Assembly: GCA_021234155.1 (NCBI GenBank)
Contig: JAJEKV010000027.1
Location: forward strand, 6,136,623-6,200,622
From: Isoetes taiwanensis
Taxonomy: Eukaryota > Streptophyta > Lycopodiopsida > Isoetales > Isoetaceae
Length of the DNA stretch: 64,000 bases
Direction of reading: 5' to 3'
Position 1 is the stretch's first letter. Every line of letters starts with the position of its first letter. The position numbers were made by a program, and so were the translations under genes. This document shows, piece by piece, positions 47,419-58,231 of this stretch. The notes beneath the pieces are model-generated. The model saw only the letters and a program-made list of their open reading frames with translations. It did no database searches and was not told the DNA's origin.

Positions 47419-47685
47419 ATGAAGAGGTTTGGGTTGCTTTTAATTCTGGTCGCGCTGTCTATTCAAGGAATCAAAGCTGCTTCTGTGAATGTGAATGAAG
47501 GAAAACTGTCACAAGTAGATCAGTTGGAGGCACTGGCTAGCATAGGTGGACAAAGCAATGGAGATGCTCTGTTGGAGACGTTGAATGGAACAGATGGGTA
47601 CTGGCATCCCATGGCATTCTGGAGGTTTCTGATATTGGGTGCTCCACCCAACAAGGAGAGCTTTTACTTCAAATTTGGTATATAA
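47419..47685 (+). CDS. Candidate small secreted protein (first exon or whole gene)
   Basis: From the ATG at 47419 the 88 residues start with an ideal signal peptide: basic MKRF, a hydrophobic core (GLLLILVALSIQGI) and a small-residue cleavage region (KAAS). The mature part is polar and acidic (LSQVDQLEALASIGGQSNGD) and then aromatic (GYWHPMAFWRFLILGAPP). A TTTG|GTATAT donor-like site just before the stop suggests the frame may continue in a later exon. The family was not recognised. The open frame begins 12 bases earlier with GTG, but the ATG is the sensible start. Confidence 0.4.
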   Translation: MKRFGLLLILVALSIQGIKAASVNVNEGKLSQVDQLEALASIGGQSNGDALLETLNGTDGYWHPMAFWRFLILGAPPNKESFYFKFGI

Positions 47686-48077
47686 GTAGTTGACTAATTG
47701 CTTCATGCATAAAAAATATTTGTTGGCCTGTAATTTGAAGGTTCATCCTTGACTTATAGTAACAAATTTAAGTGACTTTTAATTGATGTTTATTTTATTA
47801 TATTTGAAGGAAATTTATTGAAATAGTATGTCATTGAAAAAATCATATATGAATGCTCGTATGGATATGAAACCAATGAAGAAACAAGTAAAGAAAAAGA
47901 GCAAAAGGCGCGATCATGATAAATCAATAAAGGTTTCTGTACCTAAGACCATTACTGGTCCACATGTTCATTTTAAATCAATAACTTATTTACGTTAGTC
48001 AATCTCAAGCTGAGTTTTAGGATATTAGTATTTCATGAGCTCCTCCATAAATAAAAAATATCTATTGCTAGGTTTGT

Positions 48078-48477
48078 CTATCTAAAAGATGATGTTGAAG
48101 CACAAAAATCAAGTTTATCTAGAACGTCAAGTATGTATAATGCCAAGTCATGCACAGATGGTGCTCTGAGAAGTTGTGAGAGCGTGGAATGGAATGCTAA
48201 GATCAAAAAATGATTCCGGACTATCTCAAAAGCAGGGCAACTCAGAAGAGTATGGCTTTCATCTTCAATAACTTGTAACTGGCAACAGGCACATAGTCTC
48301 GCTTCTCGCGGCAATTGCGGCCGCTTCCATCTACCTGTCTCAATCCGTAGCCTGTGGGACCCCATGCGAATTGATGCAATAGCTACAAGCTTGTTCCTGG
48401 ACAATGAAGCAAGCAAATAAGCTTGGGGCCCTGGTGCCAAGGTGGGATTTATGTGTGCATGATAATGACCAGTTTTC
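48078..48477 (-). mobile_element. 3' part of a LINE split by an L1 insertion
   Basis: The minus-strand frame GHYHAHINPTLAPGPQAYLL continues into MGSHRLRIETGRWKR and a CX2CX9HX4C knuckle (CACCQL, EDESHTLLSC). It ends at 48078. This is the same family as 23680-25026. Its upstream half is at 55410-57120: the frame there ends AQVK and is restored when the L1 at 48478-55409 is left out. Its 3' tail below 48078 was not delimited. Confidence 0.75.
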
Positions 48478-48503
48478 TTTTTTTTTTTCTTTTTTTTTTT
48501 TTG

Positions 48504-48729
48504 ATTGAAGGCTTATATATGTATTAATAAAAAGTTATAAGTTTAACAAAAATTACTTTTTGACAGGGAAGTATAACCCTTTAGGTAAGTAGAAAAAGTA
48601 AAAGTACTGGATAGAAAACTTAGAGATAATTGAGATATGGAAATCATAGTCTGATATGGAGTGCCGGCCCGCCTAAAAGTATGAAATTGAGATATGGAAA
48701 TCATAGTCTGATATGGAGTGTCGGCCCGC
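48504..48729 (-). repeat. L1 3' UTR with 57-bp duplication
   Basis: TTGAGATATGGAAATCATAG (plus-strand reading) starts at 48630 and 48687; each unit runs on to GGCCCGCCTAAAAGTATGA, a direct duplication with one or two differences ending near 48740. Toward the tail the UTR reads TTAATACATATATAAGCCTT on the minus strand before the A tract. Confidence 0.75.
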
Positions 48730-49116
48730 CTAAAAGTATGATCTGAGATTGGAGTTGCTTGACTTTCTCCCTCTGCCCCTAACCATGACCGTGAGGATGC
48801 AGAATACATATAGACATGCTTCTGCCATGGCCATATTGAAGCGACCTTTACTATCCTTAGCTTGGCAAAGCATGCCTCTTCTTGCGTCCGGGTTCTGATC
48901 ACAACAGCATCCACAGAAACATGGTTCTTCATGGCTGTAAAGGTCTGGTGGTCCAAAGACCTTGATCCATTGCTGATTGGCAGCCGGGTCAATCTTCTTC
49001 CACTTGAGCTTGCGCACCAAAACGAAAATAATTCCTGGAAAAGCACCAAAGGAGCTGTAAGAATCAAAAGAATCAAAACGAGTTTTAAGTGGCAGCAATG
49101 ATCCATTTAATATCAT
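48730..49116 (-). CDS. Small Cys-rich ORF after ORF2 of the L1
   Basis: From the ATG at 49116, 128 residues run to 48730, overlapping the last ~30 bases of ORF2 in another frame. It has two hydrophobic stretches (FGAFPGIIFVLV and EACLYVFCILTVMV) and a Cys cluster (EEPCFCGCCCDQN) between basic segments (RKLKWKK, RGRGRK). Plant L1 elements normally have no third ORF, so this may be a captured host piece or chance. No homologue was recognised. The open frame starts slightly upstream with TTG. Confidence 0.4.
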   Translation of the reverse strand: MILNGSLLPLKTRFDSFDSYSSFGAFPGIIFVLVRKLKWKKIDPAANQQWIKVFGPPDLYSHEEPCFCGCCCDQNPDARRGMLCQAKDSKGRFNMAMAEACLYVFCILTVMVRGRGRKSSNSNLRSYF

Positions 49117-52100
49117 ATTCAATTTGCTTGATTACGGCCTCCGGATGAGTGATTTCACAGTTCAAGATAAAATTGTTCCTGCCCTTCCAAATTCTCCATA
49201 AAACAATGTACAGCCTCCAATCATTTGGGTTAATGGGCCTGAAGAACTCCTTCGAATTGAGGGCGTTGAGGTCCAAACCGAGCAGGTTGGAAGCAAGTTC
49301 AAGAACCCATTCCGACCACATACATGATCGAAATAAATGCTCCTCATCTTCCCTGTGACTGAGACATCTTGAGCATACATCAGAATCTGTCATGTTAAGC
49401 CTATGTCTTTTAGAATTGGTGGCTAAAGCCTTATGCCAGAGCTGCCACATAAAGGACTTCACTTTAGGAGGAATTGGGCATGCCCACATGAATTTGAGAT
49501 TGCTGATATATCTATCCTCCCCTATCTGCCACTTGGTGTGGATAGAAATCCTCTGGTTCCTCATTAAGTATTTATATGCTGCTCTGACTGTAAATCTGGC
49601 CGAATCATTATAATTCCAATTACAATTGTCTTCTGACCAAATGCCTTGAGAGAGCGCCGTACAAATATTATTGTACAGTAACTCTGAGTTCTCATCCTCA
49701 TTGGCAACCACTGATCTCCTGAAAGGAATTATCCCCTGCTCATCAAAGAAGTCTCTGATGTAGAAAAGTCCCTTGCTCTTCCAAAACTTAGCCTGTTCCG
49801 GAAAGTGACATGCTAAACAGAGAGAAGAATCATTAGTAAGCAAACCTGGATTCCAAAAAATAGATTGATCCATGGATAGCCCCTCCTTCCATGTAAACAT
49901 ACCTTTGACTAAATTCCATGCCCTGATCCACTTCTTGATTAAACTAGGGATCGAATTGGGAACAGAGAATGGAAAATAAATAGAGTGAGGGAGATTGAGG
50001 TGAAGTTTCTTCCATCCATAGGATAAGCACTTGGTTAAATAATGCCTAATGATTATAGAAACTGGATGGTTAATGCTATTGTAGGCTGCTTTGTAAAAAT
50101 ATTTGGCAGCCAGGGCTATACCCTGTTTCTCAATGTTGATGACTCCCAGACCCCCAATGCTCTTACTTTTACAGCATTCCTCCATAGCAACCGGGGTCCA
50201 GCATCTCTTGTTTTGGCCGCTAGAAATGAATCTGCCAATGATACTCTGTAATTTGTAGGAGACTTTCTTTGGGGCTAAGATGACCGAGGATTGATAGACA
50301 TGGGAGGAGGATATGACAAAATTAGCTATAATAGCTCTGCCTTGCTTGGAGATATATTTAGAGTTTAGGCTATCCACCTTTTTCTGGAACTTTTCAATAA
50401 TATCTGACCAGATATCAGAAGGGCTACCTTTAAGAACAAGGGGAATACCTAAAATTTTTGATGAGCTAGTAGGAAGAATATACTTACAGCCCATGAGAGC
50501 AGCTGTTTGCTCTCCTTTTACCTGATCTCTAGCTACTACTTTGGATTTGATCGGGTTAATTTTGCATCCCGAAGCTACCCCGAAATCCTCCAGAATTGTT
50601 TGGGTGTTGGAGAGAGACCTGTTATCCATGGAGACTAGAAGAAATGTGTCATCTGCAAAATGGCCGTTTAAAATTTGATCCATCACTTCGTTTTCCGAGA
50701 GGGAGAGACCTTGGATCAAGTTAGTATTTTTGGCCTCTTCCAGCTTGCTGTGAAGAGCCTCCATTATAATAAAAAACAGGAAGGGGGCTAATGGGCACCC
50801 TTGTTTGACCCCTCTTTGCAAAGGAAAGAAGGGGCTACATTCACCATTAATAAGAACTGAAGATCTGGAGTTTGAGAGAATACCTTTAAATAGAAGAATT
50901 ACCTCATTGGAGAAGCCAAGAGCAGTACAACATTTGAATAAGATGTTCCAACTGACTGTATCGAAAGCTTTGGTAATATCTAGCTTTATGAGAGCTATGT
51001 CCTGATTGGAGTCTTTTGCCCAGTTCAGCCCCAGCATTGCAGTTACCACATTGTCAAGGATAAATCTATCCTTCAAGTAGGCAGCCTGTGAGGTGCTTAT
51101 GATTTTCTCCAAAACATTCTTTAGCCTTTTAGCAATGGTCCCTGAAATAATCTTATATACCACATTAGTTAAAGAGATGGGCCTGTAATCCGAAAGAGTG
51201 GTAGGCATATCAGTCTTAGGAATAAGAGTGATCAGACTGGTATTGATTCTAGCATCCAAGTATTTAATTTCTCTGAACTCATTAGCCAGCTTAGTTAGGC
51301 AAACTCCAATTACAGGCCAAGCTTTGATAAAGAACTCAACCGGGAGCCCATCAGGCCCAGGGCTTTTACCTTTTTCCATTTCCATGGCGAATTTGAGGAG
51401 TTCCTCGTTGGAGAAAGGCCTTATTATATTAAGATTATCCTCAGCACTTACCTTAGCTTGGAGGTTGATGAATTCATCCATAGAAGCCAGGGGGCAGTCC
51501 TGATTTGTGCCCATTATACCTGTAAAGTGAGTGGCTGCAGCAAGCTTGATTTGATCCTCATCCGAAATGTCTTCATCCCCTACCTTTATTTCGAAAATAT
51601 GATTTTTCTTCTGCCTGCCCTTGGCTTTAACAAAGAAGAATTTAGAGTTACTTCTTTCATCATTTTTAATTTCAGTAATTTTGGCCTTGAGTCTCCAGCC
51701 ATCAGCTATCCTTATTTCCTCTTTTTCAATTTCAGCTCTAATATCCTCCTTTTCTTCATCTGGGGCATTGGGGAGAATATCTCTCAGATTTCGGAGGTGA
51801 GCAAGCTTATTATAGTGTATAGATTTTTCCCATTCTTTTAGCCTCTTGATTGCCTTGGCTACTGTTATCCACCAGAACATCCAACCTGACTTACCAGTTG
51901 GCTGGGGGAAATTGGCTATCAACTCCTTTAGTCTGTCCATGAATTCCACATGCTCGAGGAGACTAGTATTAAGTTTGAAGTATGTCTTCCTCTTTTTGTT
52001 GGCAGAATTGCCAGCCCTGATTCTCAACTGTTGGGGGTAGTGGTCTGACAGAGTATAACCCTCCATATTGCTAACTCTGCAACTTTCATTCCAAAGATTT

Positions 52101-52735
52101 TCCGAAAGGTAGAATCTGTCATGTAAACACAAGGTAGGATTCAATCTCTTATCAGTCCAACTGTAAGAATTGGGTTTGGTTCTGGCTAGATTGAGATTGT
52201 GACTTTTTGTTAGATCCATCCAAGCTTCCTTTTCAGGTTTCCCAAGGGGCCTGTAATTTTTGTTCTTCATAAAGCTATTGGTCACCATATTTAAATCTCC
52301 ACCCAGAATGCATTCATCGAAATCAAGGTTATCAAGGCTACTTTTGACCTTTTTCCAAATCTCCACCCTTTCTGTGGGGCTGTTGTAAGCATAAATGTTC
52401 ACAAGGGCCAATTTAGTTCTGTGAATAGTACAAAGGAGAATCTGCCACCTACCATTTCTGTCATTAACCATATACTTATTAGAAATATTAAGACTATGCC
52501 TCCACGCAATAGCTATTACTGCAGAAGAGTCGTTAGCGGGGATAGACTAGATTAAATAATTGGGAGGGAGAGTTCTACTAATAATGATCTCATGATCCAA
52601 ACTATGAATTTTATGCTCTTGAAGAAACAATACATCAGGGTTAAGGGAGGAGAGACAAACCTTTAATCTATCCCTTTTAATTAAGCTATTAATACCCTGG
52701 AGATTCCAGGTAATACAGCATATGTCCTTGTCCAT
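49085..52735 (-). pseudogene. L1 ORF2: endonuclease and reverse transcriptase
   Basis: The ATG at 52735 overlaps the ORF1 stop by one base (TGATG). The APE-type endonuclease has WNLQGIN, FLQEHKI (catalytic Glu), GGDLNMV and LSDHYP (catalytic His). An in-frame TAG (52549-52547) interrupts this domain; the frame then stays open for 1153 codons. RT shows KSPGPDGLPVEFF, SLITLIPK, YRPISLTN, KLDITKAFDTVSW, GVKQGCPLAP and the catalytic FADD (GHFADDTFLLVSM). The C-terminal part has the plant zf-RVT-like segment (WACPIPPKVKSFMWQLWHK) and CX2CX8HX4C (CSRCLSHREDEEHLFRSC). The protein nicks target DNA and reverse-transcribes element RNA there. With the TAG, translation would stop in the endonuclease. Confidence 0.9.
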
Positions 52736-54063
52736 CAGTACCTATACTTACCCCAAGCCATCCCAGCTTGAACAGTTTGCTTCCTTGGGCTTGATCTACT
52801 AGGGCCAAAGTAAATCTTCTTTTTGCCTCTGCCCTTCTTCTTCTCTACTACATTCCATTCTGTATCCTCAGGAGCAAGAGCATCTTCACAATTTTCCTGG
52901 GGGGATGGCGTTCCCTCTGGCTGACAAAGATCAAAGTTTCTGGGAAGGGTAAAAATGATGTTTCCAGGATCGATTCTAACTAATTGACTCAGGTATTTAA
53001 TCAGAATCACCATGTCTTCCTGTAAATCAATACTAGGATCTTTTTTAACCCCAGGTAAGACCCCAGATAAGACAATTTCTTTATTGTAGTTCTCGTCCTG
53101 AAAGACAGTCTGGTTCTGTTGGGGATGATTTTCGATGCTTCTGTTAGCTACTTCATCCACATCAACTTTGACTTTAGGCTGCCAGACCTGTTTTTGCTTG
53201 GTTTGCTAAGGGATGCCTGTTTGTACTAGAATAGGCCACTTCGAGTAATTGACACTTAAATCCAAAAACTCCTCGGGCATAACCCTTATTTTAATCTTTT
53301 TCTTCCAATCTGACTCAATTTTCTTGGAGATGCAGATCGAGGGGAAGTTCGTTTGGGGAATATTCACTTCTAGCACATCCCCTAAAGATTCTGACAGGGC
53401 CATAAGGTGAGACCTTGTCCAGAAAGTCGGAGGTAAATTGGGAAAGGAAATCCAAGTGGTGGTTTGAATTTCGCCAGTCGTGCCAGGGATGAAATTAGGA
53501 GACCACTTCATAATATAGAAGGGACAGTTGCTAATGAAGTCGAGCTTTCTTCTGAGGATCTGATTGACACAGAGCTCGTCCCTGCAGACAATTTGAAAGG
53601 TGTACTTATCCAGCCGAAGTATGGAAAGAATCGGTATATGCTGGTTTTTGGTGATCCAATTCTTGATATCCCCTTGAGATGGGCAGTTTCTAGGGAAATG
53701 GATAAGAATAGCATATTTAGAAAACCTGTCAGTAGCCGAAGCATCTGAGACACCGTAGAGATCAATGAAATCACTATTGAAAACCTTCTGACTCTCAGAA
53801 TCAGTTACCTTCTTTGAGATAGTTGGTTGAGCAGAAGGAGAAGCATTCATGAGCACATTTTTATAAGAAGGGGAAGAAAGAGAACCTTTGTTTTTGTCGT
53901 TCTTGCCGATAACTGGGATGGAGCTGCTAATCTTGCTCTCTCCGGTTTTTGTCTTCGTTATGTTCAGAGCCGAAAGCTTCACCTCCACGCAGTTCTCGCA
54001 GTCACAAGACTTCTTCCGGATTGAAGAAGCCATTTGAGTCTTTGATTTCGCATTGTTTGGCAT
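52735..54063 (-). pseudogene. L1 ORF1: DUF4283-like nucleic-acid-binding protein
   Basis: ATGs at 54063 and 54033; the latter (MASSIRKKSCDCENC) overlaps the upstream ORF less. After a Ser/Lys-rich part comes a DUF4283-like domain (KYAILIHFPRNCPSQ, IKNWITKNQHIPIL, PFYIMKWSPNF, ISFPNLPPTFW), typical of plant L1 ORF1 proteins, which coat element RNA. A TAG at 53208-53206 is in frame; the same frame continues to 52735 with an acidic linker and basic tail (KKKGRGKKKIYFGPSR). With the TAG the product would be 285 residues. Confidence 0.8.
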
Positions 54064-54673
54064 TCTTCTTGCTTCTCACTTGGTAGACTTCCAGGGAGGT
54101 AGAAATACCTTCCAATACTTCATTCAGGGCTAACCCCGACTTAAAGGCTTTCCTGTGTCTTTCTATTACATGATCTTCGGCTTCCTCCCATCTTTTGATA
54201 AGCCTGATGCTTGCATTGGAGTTTTCTCGAAGCCCGTCCCATTGTATAATCAAATTTTTAACCTTCGACAGTAATTCATCCATGAAGGCTCTGAAAACGT
54301 TGTTCTTGAGGCTACAGCAATCTTTCTCAGTATGCCCTTGTTTGACGGTGATGAGTTTATACAAAGTATTGTCCAATTCCTGAACAAACCCATAAGTGTT
54401 CCACACCCAGTCTCGGTCATTCGCTCTCCCATCCAGATAATCTCTGTCTATGGAAGCCATCTTGTCCCTGCATGCCAAGATTCCTACTTCCTCTTGCACC
54501 CCCATGCAGAAAGCTGCAGCCTTTTGTTGGTCTCTGATTATTTCGAGGCCTGTGTAGATTTCTTTCAGAATCTCCCATGCTCTGTCCCTCCTGTCTTCCA
54601 GCCAAAAGATTTGAGTCCACTCCACATCTTCAACACTCCAGGGTTTGTTCGAAGTGCTTGCTTTGTTCCTCAT
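54002..54673 (-). CDS. Extra upstream ORF (ORF0-like) of the L1
   Basis: From the ATG at 54673, 223 residues run to a TGA at 54002, overlapping the start of ORF1 in a different frame. The open frame continues 51 bases further up with no ATG. It looks like a helical, charged protein (WTQIFWLEDRRDRAWEILKE, RDWVWNTYGFVQELDNTLYK, RAFMDELLSKVKNLIIQWDG, IRLIKRWEEAEDHVIERHRK). No known domain was recognised. Given the length, a normal amino-acid mix and the overlap with ORF1, it is probably real. It is either an extra ORF or the true N-terminal part of ORF1 displaced by a frameshift. Confidence 0.55.
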   Translation of the reverse strand: MRNKASTSNKPWSVEDVEWTQIFWLEDRRDRAWEILKEIYTGLEIIRDQQKAAAFCMGVQEEVGILACRDKMASIDRDYLDGRANDRDWVWNTYGFVQELDNTLYKLITVKQGHTEKDCCSLKNNVFRAFMDELLSKVKNLIIQWDGLRENSNASIRLIKRWEEAEDHVIERHRKAFKSGLALNEVLEGISTSLEVYQVRSKKNAKQCEIKDSNGFFNPEEVL

Positions 54674-55409
54674 TCTGGATTGAACGGAATTGAGCCGCAG
54701 AGCACCAAGCAACGAACAGGGCAACCGTTATCAGAGTACCGCGGGACTTTGCCCCAAATTCTTTTTCCCTTTTTTCCTTTTTTCCTATTTTCCCCCCAGT
54801 ACAAGGTTAACAGCCAATGATGAATGTTTCCTTCTCCCAAGAAAAGCTTTCAAGAAGAGGCAGGCCCGTACTGGGAAAGACAGAAAACTAAAATCTAAGA
54901 CTCCTAATCCTGACCCTACCCTGACAGACCCCAAACCTGGCACGGGGTCCAAGAACGAAACTAATTAGATACCAAAAATCTCCATACCACCACGTCAAGG
55001 TCCCTGATGTGATGAGATGGTTGGAGATCGAAGAATGCAGCCCAATGGTAGATCGGTTCTATCCCAAATTCCAAGGGGGCACTCATCATAAACAGATTGC
55101 ATTCAAATCTATTTCCCAAGAAGGGTTGGGAATTGTGGGCTGCATCTCAAAGATCCTGATCTGTCAAAACAGAGAATGCAAAGAAAGAACGAGTTGAAGG
55201 CAAACCTACAGAAACCTATTCTAGGCTGAGATTGAATTGCATTGGAGATCAAATTGTCAATTGCAACTATGGAATCCTGGAATTCCAGGGGGACATTAGT
55301 GATTCCCAGCCCCTGGAGAACAGCTTCAAGCAAAGCCTCATCCATCGGGGCTTGAGAGGTGTCCCTCAGGCCAGGTGGTGTAGCGAGGGCACTCAACGTT
55401 CATCTCAAC
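54674..55409 (-). other. L1 5' leader
   Basis: Contains a further short frame from an ATG at 55345 (MDEALLEAVLQGLGI, FQDSIVAIDNLISNAI). It then has intron-like DNA: GT after the CAGCCTAGAATAG stretch, TTTGACAG before ATCAGGATC. It could be the internal promoter region or a captured host exon. No clear promoter motif was seen. Confidence 0.35.
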
Positions 55410-57120
55410 GTTTTCACTTGGGCCAAAGTAACTGCGTCCCATGAGAAAACAACCATTGAGATATTGTTGCAAAAGCTCAGGATCAGAACTGGCAAGCATC
55501 AGGCAGTGCTCTGGTTGCACAGCCCAACGGGCAAACCATGTAGTGCAATGCTCTTTCCACATCGTTTCAAACGCTAAGGAGATTCAGCCATGGCAAGTGC
55601 AAGAACAGGATACCTAACATCATCCATGTGGTGCACCTTGCAGATATAGTGGAGATGGCGCTTCATGGCAGAATATTGAAGAGGCCAGAATATTGAAGAG
55701 GCCAAAAACCTGTCTCTTGTAAAAGAATAGCATAAGGCACCGTTGTTTTAACTCCGAGGCTGTAAGTGAGAAAGGACTTTTGCACCCGCTCCAAGCTCTC
55801 CCAAGCACTAGCACTAATGGCTGGCCCCCACACTTCAGAACCATATAGTAAAACAGGCTCTACCAAAAGCCCGAAACAACTGGGCTTTCCGTGGCCAATC
55901 ATGAATTTCTGCGCGAAAACAATTGTTTTGCATTGCATAGAGTGCTCTCCATCCAGCAGCCACCCGCTTGGTAATACATTATTCCCAAAGTGTGTTCTTA
56001 CAGAATTCTACATCAAGATACTTGTAGCTATCTACAACTTCAACTTCGCGGCTATCATAGTGCATAGGGGGAACATTGTGACGAGAAGATTGAACTACCA
56101 AAAGCTTGGTCTTTTGGAGATTAACACGCAGACCTGTGTTCTCACAAAAACCGTGCAGAGCATGTAAATGTTGCTGCATACTAACAGCGGTATGTGCCAG
56201 AAGTGAAACATCATCAGCATACATAAGTTGCCTAATGATATAGTGTGCCAAATGTGGACCTCCGTCGCCATGATTATCAAGCCATTCTTCCAATTGATCA
56301 ATGAACAAGCCAAAGAGTGTAGGAGATAAAGGGAGTGATTTGAGTACCTGATGCTGGAAATTTAGCAAAAACCCTTTCATAGAGCCGATAAACTGCATTT
56401 TGAAGATCTTGTGGAACCCCAAGTGTCTGCAAGCGCTGCCAAAGAAGCTCGCGTGGTAATCGTATCAAAAAGCGTAAGTAAAATCCACAAAGCATATATA
56501 GAGGTCTTGTTTCAAACTTCGACTATGTTCAATAAGCATGCAATGTGAAAATATGGTCTATTGTAGAATGGGATGGACGAAAGCACGCTTTTGTCCCTAC
56601 AAAGACGCATACACCAAGTATGTTCTCGCCCATGATGTCAAGCGCTTCTTACCGAAGATTAGAAGGGCTACAACCTTTATTGGGACAGCCCAAGTTTCTG
56701 GCAAGCCTTCTTGCAAAGCTTGATTTAAAAGAGTAGTGATGATTGGAAGCAATAGCGGACCCCCATTTAAGCAATTTCGCTTGCAAACCTTGAAGATCAG
56801 GAGACTTGCCATTAGATAGATGCCACAGTCCTTCTTTGACTTCCTCCTCTGTGAATTGAAGAATATCACCTACCAAAGGAGGCACAGAATTAAGGACCCC
56901 AGGATGATCATATAAGTGGACCAATCGCTCATCCCATTGCTGCATAGAAATATGTCCAAGGGTAGGAGGTGGTCGATATGATTTTGCGCCAGAAGGTCCG
57001 AGGCTCACGTAGCAGTAATTCAAACATTTGCTTCTGATGCTCAGCAACAAAGCGTGCCTTCTTGCGTTTCAAAACGGACTTATGAGAAAGTCCACTTACA
57101 CCTTTCAAAGATTATCTTAT
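55410..57120 (-). mobile_element. 5' part of the LINE split by the L1
   Basis: Minus-strand pieces in order: AEHQKQMFELLLREPRTFW (near 57050), FTEEEVKEGLWHLSNGKSP (56649-57050), LRFLIRLPRELLWQRLQTLG (56298-56495), RT with LMYADDVSLLAH (55979-56422), EPVLLYGSEVWGPAIS and LLQETGFWPLQYS (55663-55938), then YICKVHHMDDVRYPVLALAM and AQVK at the L1 junction. Several frameshifts, a small internal duplication near 55680 (FNIL repeated) and a TAG (55576-55574) make it defective. The downstream half is at 48078-48477. The 5' end is truncated near 57120; no endonuclease was seen. Confidence 0.8.
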
Positions 57121-58231
57121 AGACGATGAGAAATCATAATATCATTGTAGGGGACAAAATGAATAACGCCAACGCAAATAAATAGAGAAACTTTCTCAAT
57201 CTAGTTGGTTTAATTATGGACCTATAAATAGTCCATGCTTATTTATATTCAAATCTTGTATATAATACATTATTCTAACATGAAATTTGAGATATATATT
57301 GCCAACAAAGGTTCAAATTTACAAAAATTATAGCCTTCATAAAAGTTGATCTACATGTACTATGGTCCTACTTAGACTACAATACTTTGGAGCAGCCACA
57401 CATTGACTAACTTTATAATAGTGGAAAGTAAGTAGGTTTCTTCATTTTTTTTTTCTAATAAGACCATACCAAGGACCTCAATATCCCTCTTTATCATATA
57501 TTGTGCCATTTAAAAGGCTTATGGGAGAAACGTAGTGCAATAAATTAATATTTTAGATGAACTAGAAAAGCAGGTACGGAAAGTCTTTTGATCTATTTAA
57601 TTATAGTCATGGCTAAACTTTGAGATATTGGCCTCCATTCATCAATAACCATCACTACCTACATCATTGTTGAGTTTTAGACCTATAAGGGTATAGTCAA
57701 CGCACTTTGGAACCTTTCTTTGTGTTCATCCTGTTATATTAGATCTTGTTTAGATCTAGATAATATATGGTTGTGCCCTAGTTATACTATATTTATGTTG
57801 ATAAAGTAAATTTCTATATAGACTTAATTAGAATGCATCATTTACTACCCTTATGAGACTTATAGATGGAGTTTATTGGAGCACTTTAACCTATATTTTT
57901 AATTTGAATTCTGTACAATAATTTCTTTAGTTAATAATGATACTAATATAACATATAAACATCTAAAAAATTCCTTGCACTATAGCTTTTCTAGTTAAGA
58001 ACTCATTGTCACAAAAATTAAGTCAAAACTTGTAATAATAAGAGAGAAATAATTCTTGAACCTCATGCAGCATTTTTAAGCAAAATAGGGTTTGGCGACT
58101 CCAATTGATATCAAATGATAGCAGCCAAACATGGAAACATGCAAATCGATATATTTTATCATAATATATCAATTAATTTCATATTTAGGAAGGTTTAGAT
58201 ACTTTTATGCTAGAAAATTGAGAAATGCAGT
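57121..58231. other. AT-rich intergenic DNA
   Basis: No coding-like frame, element or repeat recognised between the truncated LINE and the satellite. Confidence 0.5.

Larger units (their letters stand above)
48478..55409 (-). mobile_element. Near full-length L1-type LINE, ~6.9 kb
   Basis: On the minus strand the element runs from 55409 (5') to the A-rich tail at about 48503-48478, seen as T runs on the plus strand. It holds a 5' leader, an extra upstream ORF, ORF1, ORF2 (endonuclease, RT, zinc-ribbon-like end), a further small ORF, and a 3' UTR with a 57-bp duplication. It sits inside an older LINE. GTTTTC is found at both borders (48472-48477 and from 55410), the minimum target duplication; T runs blur its length. 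Two in-frame TAGs (one in ORF1, one in ORF2) make this copy defective, but length and frames suggest a young insertion. Confidence 0.85.

Noticed and set aside
54332-54820. 162-residue plus-strand frame over the L1 5' region
   Set aside because: Antisense to the upstream L1 ORF; no independent support.
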